Assembly: GCA_019114925.1 (NCBI GenBank)
Contig: DXEO01000220.1
Span: forward strand, 1 to 5,723
DNA from: Candidatus Corynebacterium faecipullorum
Lineage (GTDB): Bacteria; Actinomycetota; Actinomycetes; Mycobacteriales; Mycobacteriaceae
Length of the DNA stretch: 5,723 bases
Reading direction: 5' to 3'
Of the stretch, positions 1 through 5,667 are shown piece by piece. Each line of letters opens with the position of its first letter. Within the stretch, counting starts at the first letter, position 1. A program made the position numbers and the translations under genes. Under the pieces are notes generated by a model. It had not been told where the DNA came from. It did no database searches and worked only from the letters and a program-made list of their open reading frames with translations.

Positions 1-978
1 CGCAACCGCCGCAAGTACAACCAGCTGGTGGAGGTTGACACCGTCAACGGCCTGGATCCGTCCACCGCGAAGGAGCGCCCGGACTTCGCCAAGCTCACCC
101 CGCTGTACCCGAACCAGCGCCTGCGCCTGGAGACGGACCCGAAGATCCTCACCACTCGCGTCATTGACCTCATCATGCCGATTGGTAAGGGCCAGCGCGC
201 GCTCATCGTCTCCCCGCCGAAGGCTGGTAAGACGACGATCCTGCAGAACATCGCCAACGCCATCGCCACGAATAACCCGGAGTGCTACCTCATGGTGGTC
301 CTCGTGGACGAGCGCCCCGAAGAGGTCACGGACATGCAGCGCAGCGTCAACGGTGAGGTCATTGCCTCCACCTTCGACCGCCCGCCGTCAGAGCACACCT
401 CCGTGGCGGAGCTGGCTATCGAGCGCGCCAAGCGCCTGGTGGAGCAGGGCAAGGACGTCGTCGTTTTGCTCGACTCCATCACCCGCCTAGGCCGCGCCTA
501 CAACAACTCCTCCCCGGCGTCGGGCCGCATCCTGTCCGGTGGTGTGGACTCCAACGCCCTGTACCCGCCGAAGCGCTTCTTGGGCGCTGCCCGCAACATC
601 GAAGACGGGGGCTCACTGACCATCATCGCTACCGCGATGGTGGAGACCGGCTCCACCGGTGACACCGTCATCTTCGAGGAGTTCAAGGGCACCGGCAACG
701 CCGAGCTCAAGCTCGACCGCGCCATCTCCGAGCGCCGCATCTTCCCGGCTGTGGACGTCAACCCCTCCGGTACCCGCAAGGATGAGCTCCTGCTCGTTCC
801 GGAAGAAGCACGCATCATGACTAAGCTGCGCCGCATCCTCTCCGGCCTGGACTCCTTCGCCGCCATTGACCTGCTCATCAAGCAGCTCAAGAAGACCCGC
901 TCCAACGGCGAGTTCCTCATGCAGGTTGCTTCGTCCGCGCCCATGGCGGCAGACACGGACGAGGAGGATTACAAGTAA
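1..978 (+). CDS. rho: Transcription termination factor Rho, C-terminal part (5' end outside window)
   Basis: Rho is a hexameric RNA-dependent ATPase/helicase that releases RNA polymerase from untranslated transcripts. The reading frame is open from base 1, so this is the last 325 residues of a longer protein; the GTG at 28 is an internal valine. Visible in order: the end of the primary RNA-binding region ([15 protein letters not shown]), Walker A PPKAGKTT (nt 214-237), the DERPEE segment with the catalytic glutamate (from nt 307), Walker [11 protein letters not shown] (around nt 460-483), the Q-loop region [14 protein letters not shown] (about nt 520-561) and the R-loop GTGNAEL (nt 688-708). 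All core motifs are intact and nearly match E. coli Rho. Actinobacterial Rho usually carries a long basic N-terminal insertion, which would lie upstream. The C-terminus ends in an acidic tail (DTDEEDYK). The stop codon TAA overlaps the prfA start. Confidence 0.97.
   Translation, partial: RNRRKYNQLVEVDTVNGLDPSTAKERPDFAKLTPLYPNQRLRLETDPKILTTRVIDLIMPIGKGQRALIVSPPKAGKTTILQNIANAIATNNPECYLMVVLVDERPEEVTDMQRSVNGEVIASTFDRPPSEHTSVAELAIERAKRLVEQGKDVVVLLDSITRLGRAYNNSSPASGRILSGGVDSNALYPPKRFLGAARNIEDGGSLTIIATAMVETGSTGDTVIFEEFKGTGNAELKLDRAISERRIFPAVDVNPSGTRKDELLLVPEEARIMTKLRRILSGLDSFAAIDLLIKQLKKTRSNGEFLMQVASSAPMAADTDEEDYK
961..967 (+). promoter_or_regulatory. Shine-Dalgarno of prfA, inside the rho coding end
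   Basis: GAGGAGG ends 10 nt before the prfA ATG at 978 and encodes part of Rho's acidic tail (EED). It supports ATG 978 as the start and translational coupling with rho. Confidence 0.7.
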
Positions 979-2054
979 TGTCTAATCAGGTTTCCCTCGT
1001 TGATGACATCATCTCCGAGTACCAAGGCATTGAAATGCAGATGGCTGACCCGGAAGTAGCCGGGGATCAGTCGCAATTCCGCAAGCTGTCCAAGCGCTAC
1101 GCTGAGCTGCGCCCCATCGTTGCCGTCAACGAAGAGCTGGTCCAGGCCCGCCAGGACCTGGCAGACGCCAAGGAGATGGCCTACGAGGATCACGAGTTCC
1201 AGTCTGAGGTTGACCGCCTCGAGCCCCTCGTGGTTCAGCTGGAGGAGCAACTCGCGGACCTGCTAGCCCCGCGCGATGAGCATGACTCCGAGGACATCAT
1301 CATGGAGATCAAGGCCGGTGCCGGTGGCGAAGAGGCAGCGCTCTTCGCCGGCGACCTGGCCCGCATGTACGAGCGCTTCGCCGACAAGGCAGGCTTCCAG
1401 TGGGAGGTCCTGGGCCTCAATGAGTCCGACCTTGGAGGCGTGAAGGATATGTCCATCTCCTTCAAGTCCAAGACCCCCTCGCGCGATGGCGCGTGGAGCG
1501 TGTTCAAATTTGAAGGCGGCGTCCACCGTGTACAGCGCGTGCCGGTGACCGAGTCCCAGGGCCGCATCCAGACCTCTGCCGTTGGTGTGCTGGTCTACCC
1601 GGAGCCGGAGGAGATCGACTCCGTCAACATCGATGACAAGGACATCCGCGTCGACGTGTACCGTTCCTCCGGTAAGGGTGGTCAGGGCGTGAACACCACT
1701 GACTCCGCTGTGCGTATTACCCACCTGCCCACTGGCCTGGTGGTGACCTGTCAGAAGGAGCGCTCGCAGATTCAGAACAAGGCGCGTGCCCTGCAGGTGC
1801 TGCAGGCTCGTCTGGACCAAATGGAGCGCGAGGCCCGCGAGGCCGAGGCTGGCGAGCAGCGTGCCTCCCAGGTGCGCACCATGGACCGCTCGGAGCGCAT
1901 CCGCACCTATAACTGGCCGGAGAACCGCATCACCGATCACCGCATTGGTTACAAGGCCAACAACCTTGACTCCGTGCTCGACGGCGATATGCAGGATCTC
2001 ATTGAGGCTCTGCAAGCCCAGGAGCGCGCCGAGCGCCTTGAGGCCGAAGGCTAG
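978..2054 (+). CDS. prfA: Peptide chain release factor 1 (RF1)
   Basis: RF1 recognises UAA and UAG stop codons in the ribosomal A site and triggers peptidyl-tRNA hydrolysis. The 358-residue product is normal family length. The tripeptide determinant is P189-V190-T191 (in RVPVTES), the PxT type of RF1 rather than the SPF of RF2. The catalytic GGQ is at residues 234-236 within [16 protein letters not shown], close to the E. coli RF1 position. The N-terminal third is helical and charged, as expected for domain 1, and the C-terminal [16 protein letters not shown] block is a typical RF1 signature. The ATG start overlaps the rho stop (TAATG), and GAGGAGG at 961-967 supplies a Shine-Dalgarno sequence inside rho, so translation is probably coupled. 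Q236 is the expected methylation target of PrmC, encoded immediately downstream. Confidence 0.98.
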   Translation: MSNQVSLVDDIISEYQGIEMQMADPEVAGDQSQFRKLSKRYAELRPIVAVNEELVQARQDLADAKEMAYEDHEFQSEVDRLEPLVVQLEEQLADLLAPRDEHDSEDIIMEIKAGAGGEEAALFAGDLARMYERFADKAGFQWEVLGLNESDLGGVKDMSISFKSKTPSRDGAWSVFKFEGGVHRVQRVPVTESQGRIQTSAVGVLVYPEPEEIDSVNIDDKDIRVDVYRSSGKGGQGVNTTDSAVRITHLPTGLVVTCQKERSQIQNKARALQVLQARLDQMEREAREAEAGEQRASQVRTMDRSERIRTYNWPENRITDHRIGYKANNLDSVLDGDMQDLIEALQAQERAERLEAEG

Positions 2055-2078
2055 AAGACTAAGGCACGGTTAGATACG

Positions 2079-3011
2079 GTGACTTTTCACACCTATAAGG
2101 AGGCGCTTCGTGATGCCACGGAGCGCCTTCGCGCTGCCGGGGTGCCCTCACCCGAGTGGGATGCGCGGCTGCTGGCTGCCCACCTCATTCACTGCGGACA
2201 CATGGATATTCCGCTTAATGAGGCTCCGGTCCCCGGCTTTGACGTGGCATATGGGGCGTTGGTGGGGCGTCGTGAAGCACGCGAGCCTCTCCAGCACATC
2301 CTGGGGATGGCGTGGTTCGGACCCCTCGAACTCGAGGTCGGCCCCGGCGTGTTCATCCCGCGCCCGGAGACGGAGGTGCTTGCCGACTGGGGAGTTAAAT
2401 TTCTGAAGAAATTTAACTCGTGGGAGCAGAGGAAATTTAACTCGTGGGAGATGGAGAAATTTAACTCGTTAGGGGCGACGAAACTTAGCTCGCAACCTCC
2501 CCGCGTCGTGGATTTGTGCGCCGGATCCGGTGCGCTGGCGTTGTACGTCGCCCACTACGTGCCGCAGGCCGAGGTATGGGCAGTGGAGCTTGCCGACGCC
2601 GCGCTGGCATATACCCGGCGCAACGTTACACGTCACGCCCCTGATCTGCAGCTGGTCCAGGGCGACGTCACCGACTCTGAGCTCTTGCCGGAGCTGCACG
2701 GCACGGTGGACCTCGTGCTGACCAACCCACCCTATGTCCCCGAGACCCCGGACTTGGATCCGGAGGTCTACCAGGACCCCCACGAGGCGGTGTTTGGGGG
2801 AGAAGACGGCATGGAGACCATCACCTCGATGATTCCGACCATCGCTGCGCTGCTGCGTCCCGGCGGACGGGTAGGCATTGAACACGATGATGACACCTCC
2901 GAGCTGGTGCAAGAAGCCCTGCGCGCGCATGGCGGGTTCACGCACATCGATGTACTCAGGGATCTGACTGGCACCGCCCGCTTTGTCACGGCCGAGCGGG
3001 GAGTACAGTAG
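2079..3011 (+). CDS. prmC: Release factor glutamine methyltransferase PrmC/HemK with in-frame repeat insertion
   Basis: PrmC transfers a methyl group from S-adenosylmethionine to the glutamine of the GGQ motif in RF1 and RF2, in the cytosol. The product has 310 residues; E. coli PrmC has about 277. Visible are an N-terminal helical release-factor-binding domain (about residues 1-75), the linker motif IPRPETE (93-99), the AdoMet motif I as VVDLCAGSG (143-151) and the catalytic NPPY (216-219), so the enzyme looks functional. The start is GTG 2079, 24 nt after the prfA stop; the Shine-Dalgarno is weak (AAGG at 2061-2064). The start is chosen because [17 protein letters not shown] aligns with the N-terminus of the family. 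Unusually, residues 107-142 form a linker of eight-residue repeats ([24 protein letters not shown], then degenerate KLSSQPPR) between IPRPETE and motif I. This holds six of the protein's seven lysines and adds about 24 residues compared with E. coli. Confidence 0.95.
   Translation: MTFHTYKEALRDATERLRAAGVPSPEWDARLLAAHLIHCGHMDIPLNEAPVPGFDVAYGALVGRREAREPLQHILGMAWFGPLELEVGPGVFIPRPETEVLADWGVKFLKKFNSWEQRKFNSWEMEKFNSLGATKLSSQPPRVVDLCAGSGALALYVAHYVPQAEVWAVELADAALAYTRRNVTRHAPDLQLVQGDVTDSELLPELHGTVDLVLTNPPYVPETPDLDPEVYQDPHEAVFGGEDGMETITSMIPTIAALLRPGGRVGIEHDDDTSELVQEALRAHGGFTHIDVLRDLTGTARFVTAERGVQ
2392..2419 (+). repeat. Perfect 12-bp palindrome inside prmC
   Basis: GAGTTAAATTTC (2392-2403), loop TGAA (2404-2407) and GAAATTTAACTC (2408-2419) form a perfect inverted repeat. 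It is AT-rich in an otherwise GC-rich gene and translates as the end of [10 protein letters not shown]. It could form an mRNA hairpin with a UGAA tetraloop. It shares its right arm with the direct-repeat array that follows. Confidence 0.9.
2408..2492 (+). repeat. 24-bp-period direct repeat array inside prmC (3 identical cores plus 1 degenerate)
   Basis: The 13-nt core GAAATTTAACTCG occurs identically at 2408-2420, 2432-2444 and 2456-2468. A fourth copy with two substitutions (GAAACTTAGCTCG) lies at 2480-2492. The cores are separated by 11-nt spacers, giving an exact 24-bp period, or eight codons. The first two spacers share TGGGAG; the third and fourth differ. The repeat therefore keeps the prmC frame and encodes KFNS four times, the last as KLSS. 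The cores use AAA for lysine, whereas neighbouring genes mostly use AAG. The conserved core with diverged spacers of constant length suggests duplication followed by drift, or selection on the core. Confidence 0.93.
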
Positions 3012-3031
3012 ATTGGTCGAAGATTGGTCGA
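3010..3031 (+). repeat. Tandem 11-bp duplication at the prmC/tsaC junction
   Basis: AGATTGGTCGA is present twice with no gap (3010-3020 and 3021-3031). The first copy overlaps the last two bases of the prmC TAG stop (3009-3011). TAGATT at 3009-3014 and TACAGT at 3004-3009 both fit the loose corynebacterial -10 pattern TANANT, and TTGTCA at 2983-2988 resembles a -35, but the spacers (20 or 15 nt) are poor, so a promoter here is only a possibility. Confidence 0.75.
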
Positions 3032-3052
3032 CAAGCCGATAGGAACGGGATT

Positions 3053-3058
3053 AAGGAG
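3053..3058 (+). promoter_or_regulatory. Shine-Dalgarno of tsaC
   Basis: AAGGAG lies 6 nt before the ATG at 3065 and fixes this as the start. No other in-frame start near it has a comparable site. Confidence 0.75.
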
Positions 3059-3064
3059 AGACCA

Positions 3065-3742
3065 ATGCAGGGACAGATTTATAACTGTGCAGACGCGGCA
3101 GAACGCGAAGAAGGAATGGCCCTTGCCGTCAAGGCGGCCAAGTCAGGGCGGCTCGTCGTCATGCCCACCGATACGTTGTACGGGTTGGGCTGCGATGCCT
3201 TCGATAATGACGCCGTGGCCAGCTTGCTGGCCACCAAGCACCGCGGCCCGGACATGCCGGTGCCGGTCCTCGTGGGATCCTGGGACACCGTGAAAGGCCT
3301 TGTCGCCTCTTTGGATGACACCGCACAAACGCTTATCGAGGCCTTCTGGCCGGGTGGTTTGTCCATCGTGGTCCCGCAAGCGCCTTCGCTTCCGTGGAAC
3401 CTGGGCGATACGCGCGGCACGGTGATGCTGCGCATGCCGCTGCACCCGATTGCTATTGAGCTTTTGCGCGAGGTCGGCCCGATGGCGGTGTCCTCCGCGA
3501 ATATCTCTGGACAGACTCCGCCCACCACTGCGATTGCTGCCAAGCAGCAGTTGGGAAAGGCCGTCACGGTCTACCTGGACGGGGGAGAAGCTGAGGTGGG
3601 CAAGCCCTCCACCATCGTTGACCTGTCCGGCCCACACCCGTATCTGCTGCGCGAAGGTGCATTGAGCGCTGAGCAGATCGGCGAGGTCATCGGAGTGTCT
3701 GCAGAGTCCCTGCGCACCCGCCCGGGCTCCCAATCCTCTTAA
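3065..3742 (+). CDS. tsaC: L-threonylcarbamoyladenylate synthase (TsaC/Sua5/YrdC family)
   Basis: The enzyme makes threonylcarbamoyl-AMP from threonine, bicarbonate and ATP, the first step of t6A37 modification in ANN-decoding tRNAs; TsaD, TsaB and TsaE complete the transfer. The product has 225 residues and is cytosolic. YrdC-fold signatures are all present: PTDTLYGLG (34-42), KHRGPDMPVPVLV (58-70, the basic K/R nucleotide-binding segment), FWPGGLSIV (94-102), VMLRMPLHPIA (120-130), SSANISG (143-149) and PSTIVDL (181-187). It is longer than E. coli TsaC (about 190) but too short to carry the full C-terminal Sua5 domain, as is usual for the actinobacterial form. ATG 3065 follows a 53-nt gap after prmC and has a good Shine-Dalgarno. 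The stop TAA at 3740-3742 is part of the Shine-Dalgarno of wecA. The sua5 name would serve equally well. Confidence 0.93.
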   Translation: MQGQIYNCADAAEREEGMALAVKAAKSGRLVVMPTDTLYGLGCDAFDNDAVASLLATKHRGPDMPVPVLVGSWDTVKGLVASLDDTAQTLIEAFWPGGLSIVVPQAPSLPWNLGDTRGTVMLRMPLHPIAIELLREVGPMAVSSANISGQTPPTTAIAAKQQLGKAVTVYLDGGEAEVGKPSTIVDLSGPHPYLLREGALSAEQIGEVIGVSAESLRTRPGSQSS

Positions 3743-3746
3743 GGAG
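3741..3746 (+). promoter_or_regulatory. Shine-Dalgarno of wecA overlapping the tsaC stop
   Basis: AAGGAG starts with the last two bases of the tsaC TAA (3740-3742) and ends 6 nt before the GTG at 3753. This supports the GTG start and suggests that ribosomes finishing tsaC can pass on to wecA. Confidence 0.75.
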
Positions 3747-3752
3747 ACATCA

Positions 3753-4928
3753 GTGGCTGGAACCGGAGTGCCGCTGCGCGAGCTGGCGTTGGTGATCTTC
3801 GTCGCCGCGGCGTTTACCTACCTCACCACCGGACTGGTGCGCACCTTTCTGGTGCGCAGTGGCCAGGTGGCGGAGATCCGCCTGCGAGATAGTCACTCCC
3901 AGCCCACCCCGCAGCTTGGCGGAGTGGCGATGTTTACGGGTTTCGCCGCCGCCGTGTACCTCGCCGGCCAGCTTCCAGCCTTGACTCGCGGGTTTATGCC
4001 CGTCACGCCAGAGATGAATGCTGTGCTCTGGTCCGCTGCCGCCATCGTGGTTGTTGGCGTGGTGGATGACCTGTTGGAGCTGAGCGCTTTGGTCAAGCTC
4101 ATCGGGCAGCTCGTAGCCGCGGCCATCATGAGTGGATTGGGCTTGACCTGGACGCTTCTCTTTTTGCCTTTTGGTGATGGAACCACGGTCATCCTGGACC
4201 AGGTCCAGGGCACACTCTTGACCACTTTCTTTACGGTGTTGCTTATTAATGCCATCAACTTCGTTGACGGCCTCGACGGCTTGGCGGCTGGGCTGGGCAT
4301 GATTGCCGGCGGAGCCATCCTGGTGTTCTCCTTGACTGTTTTACATGACCAGGGCGGTACGGTATCGGCCTACCCGCCCGCGATTATTGCGGCGGCGCTT
4401 GTTGGTGTGTGTGCCGGATTCCTTCCGCATAATTTCGAGCCCTCCCGCATCTTCATGGGGGATAGCGGAGCGATGCTGATTGGTTTGTTGCTTGCAGCGG
4501 CGTCGACCTCAGCATCCGGCAAGATCAACATGTCCCTCTACGGCACCGTGGACATCGTAGCGCTGATGTCGCCCGTCATCGTCGTCGTCGCTGCGGTCTT
4601 TATTCCAGTCCTGGACCTTGTCTGGGCGGTCATTCGGCGTGTTTCGCAGGGGCGCTCGCCCTTCGCCGCCGATAAGGCTCACATTCACCACCGGCTGCTG
4701 TCGCTGGGGCATACGCACCGCCGCACCGTGCTGGTGCTCTACCTGTGGGTCTCCGCGGTGGCTTTCGGGGCGGTTTCCTTCTCCATCGTTCCGGCTCCCG
4801 TCGCGGCGGTGCTTGCTGTTTTCGCGCTCCTCGTAGCCTTTGGCGTGACCTTGATTCCGCTGCGCCAGGGCAAGATTGGGCGCCGGCCGCGTTCTACTAG
4901 CGTGGTGCTGGAAACAGATCCCTCCTGA
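3753..4928 (+). CDS. wecA: UDP-GlcNAc:polyprenyl-phosphate GlcNAc-1-phosphate transferase (WecA/Rfe, MraY-like family)
   Basis: An integral membrane enzyme transferring GlcNAc-1-phosphate from UDP-GlcNAc to a polyprenyl (in this group decaprenyl) phosphate at the cytosolic face. In mycobacteria and corynebacteria this starts the linker joining arabinogalactan to peptidoglycan. The 391-residue product is mostly hydrophobic, with about ten or eleven membrane segments. Family motifs seen: RDSHSQPTPQLGG (45-57), the Mg-binding D105-D106 in VGVVDDLLEL, NAINFVDGLDGLA (166-178), FMGDSGA (234-240) and HIHHR (310-314), the last being the WecA/TagO-type sugar-nucleotide loop rather than the MraY version. 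The start is GTG with a strong Shine-Dalgarno, 10 nt after tsaC. The C-terminal tail (about 370-391) is basic and polar, probably cytosolic. MraY itself is unlikely because it normally sits in the dcw cluster and has a different loop motif. Confidence 0.94.
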   Translation: MAGTGVPLRELALVIFVAAAFTYLTTGLVRTFLVRSGQVAEIRLRDSHSQPTPQLGGVAMFTGFAAAVYLAGQLPALTRGFMPVTPEMNAVLWSAAAIVVVGVVDDLLELSALVKLIGQLVAAAIMSGLGLTWTLLFLPFGDGTTVILDQVQGTLLTTFFTVLLINAINFVDGLDGLAAGLGMIAGGAILVFSLTVLHDQGGTVSAYPPAIIAAALVGVCAGFLPHNFEPSRIFMGDSGAMLIGLLLAAASTSASGKINMSLYGTVDIVALMSPVIVVVAAVFIPVLDLVWAVIRRVSQGRSPFAADKAHIHHRLLSLGHTHRRTVLVLYLWVSAVAFGAVSFSIVPAPVAAVLAVFALLVAFGVTLIPLRQGKIGRRPRSTSVVLETDPS

Positions 4929-4930
4929 GG

Positions 4931-4936
4931 TAGGGT
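4931..4936 (+). promoter_or_regulatory. Possible -10 element before the atpI-like gene
   Basis: TAGGGT fits the loose actinobacterial -10 form TANNNT and ends 8 nt before the GTG at 4945, the distance at which a transcript would start at or just before the start codon. No convincing -35 is visible 16-18 nt upstream. The assignment is tentative. Confidence 0.25.
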
Positions 4937-4944
4937 ATGGGGCT

Positions 4945-5379
4945 GTGACTGATTCAACGACTACCGAAGAGCTATCGCCCTATGACGATCATCGTCGTCC
5001 CCTCAAGCGCGCCCTGCGCCTCGGGGGCATTGGCCTCGTCGTAGTGACCATCGCCTCCCTGGCCATCTGGGGCGGAGTCCGCGGACTGCCTGGAATCTGG
5101 GGAGTGCTTGTCGGCGCCGCTATCGGAGGCGGCTTCGTGCTCTTTACTGCAGTGTCGGTGCTCCTTACCGCGCGGACTACCCCCTCGACCACGATGGCTG
5201 TGGTTCTGGGTGGCTGGTTGCTCAAGGTGGTCATCCTCATCATGGTGCTGTTGCTGATTAAGGACTTGGAGTTCTATGACACGATGGCGCTCTTCGTGAC
5301 CGTGCTGCTAGCGCTGGCGGTAACGCTGGGAACCGAGGTGTGGGGCGTGATTACCTCTAACGTGACCTACGTGTCCTAG
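4945..5379 (+). CDS. atpI: Small four-helix membrane protein, AtpI-like (ATP synthase protein I family)
   Basis: The product has 144 residues: a polar N-terminus with acidic residues and an RRPLKR basic cluster (17-22), then four predicted membrane segments (about 26-42, 51-73, 83-104, 113-136). A lysine (K94) sits inside the third, in GGWLLKVVIL, as is typical for AtpI proteins. AtpI helps assemble the c-ring of F1Fo ATP synthase and may take part in Mg2+ uptake. Assignment rests on topology, that motif and position: the homologous locus in mycobacteria has such a gene between wecA and atpB. The reading frame extends upstream to an ATG at 4876 inside wecA, but GTG 4945 is preferred because it begins 16 nt after the wecA stop and yields MTDSTTTEELSPYDD as a sensible N-terminus. 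The Shine-Dalgarno is weak (AGGG at 4932-4935). A terminator follows directly, so it is separated from the expected atpB operon. Confidence 0.75.
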   Translation: MTDSTTTEELSPYDDHRRPLKRALRLGGIGLVVVTIASLAIWGGVRGLPGIWGVLVGAAIGGGFVLFTAVSVLLTARTTPSTTMAVVLGGWLLKVVILIMVLLLIKDLEFYDTMALFVTVLLALAVTLGTEVWGVITSNVTYVS

Positions 5380-5397
5380 CGCGGCGAGATGTTCATC

Positions 5398-5437
5398 AAA
5401 AGCCACCCTCCCGGTGACCCTGGGAGGGTGGCTTTTT
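5398..5437 (+). terminator. Intrinsic (Rho-independent) terminator after the atpI-like gene
   Basis: AAAAGCCACCCTCCC (5398-5412) and GGGAGGGTGGCTTTT (5422-5436) form a perfect 15-bp stem with a 9-nt loop (GGTGACCCT), ending in a run of five T (5433-5437). It begins 18 nt after the stop at 5379. The A run at the left arm gives a short U run on the other strand, so weak termination in reverse is possible. Confidence 0.95.
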
Positions 5438-5500
5438 GTGTAGTGAAATGGTGCTCTCCAGTCTGCTCATTACCCCCGTCAAGGTGGGAAAACGTGGGTA

Positions 5501-5516
5501 TGTGACCAAATACACT
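5501..5516 (+). promoter_or_regulatory. Possible CRP/GlxR-type binding site
   Basis: TGTGACCAAATACACT matches the TGTGA-N6-TCACA consensus at eight of ten defined positions: the left half is complete and the right half keeps CAC. GlxR is the corynebacterial CRP homologue and is known to act on respiratory and energy genes, which fits a site ahead of an ATP synthase operon. One imperfect match in about 290 bases is weak evidence. Confidence 0.3.
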
Positions 5517-5623
5517 CAATAGGGTTTTGGCAGAATGCGGGGCTTTTATGGGGCTTTCTAGCGCTGGGTTGTGTCCTTAGGCCCGCAACGGTGCCCCCAC
5601 GTGCGAAAACTTGAGGACGAACT

Positions 5624-5667
5624 GATAGCATTCTCTTCGGGTTACCGCGGGTTAGCGTCATGCTATC
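5624..5667 (+). repeat. 8-bp inverted repeat enclosing two CGGGTTA heptamers
   Basis: GATAGCAT (5624-5631) and ATGCTATC (5660-5667) are exact reverse complements, 28 nt apart. Between them CGGGTTA occurs at 5638-5644 and 5648-5654, 10 bp apart, close to one helical turn. TAGCAT within the left arm also resembles a -10 hexamer (TANNAT). The arrangement would suit an operator or a leader stem-loop; neither is established. Confidence 0.5.

Noticed and set aside
28..30. GTG at 28 as the start of rho
   Set aside because: The frame is open back to base 1 with conserved Rho residues ([15 protein letters not shown]) on both sides; the gene is cut by the window edge.
1263..2015. Long minus-strand open frame (250 codons) opposite prfA
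   Set aside because: It lies wholly antisense to a clearly recognised prfA, shows no family motif, and is explained by the strong third-position GC bias. The same applies to minus-strand frames at 498-956, 2469-2945, 3079-3567, 3143-3733 and 3893-4318.
2408..2492. CRISPR-like array in prmC
   Set aside because: Repeats of 13 nt with 11-nt spacers are far too short, the array is translated in frame inside an intact enzyme, and no cas gene is nearby.
4876..4944. Upstream ATG extension of the atpI-like gene
   Set aside because: It would overlap wecA by 53 bases, adding residues that are a frame-shifted reading of wecA and without family resemblance; GTG 4945 is a better start.
5389..5505. Short plus-strand frame starting at ATG 5389
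   Set aside because: It runs through the terminator stem and T-tract and has no Shine-Dalgarno.
5611..5631. TTGAGG (5611-5616) with TAGCAT (5626-5631) as a sigma-A promoter
   Set aside because: The spacer is only 9 nt. TAGCAT alone could be a -10 with a poor -35 further upstream, but this cannot be decided from the sequence.
5479..5661. 60-codon minus-strand frame in the non-coding stretch
   Set aside because: No Shine-Dalgarno or recognisable domain, odd composition, and it sits where upstream regulatory DNA is expected.
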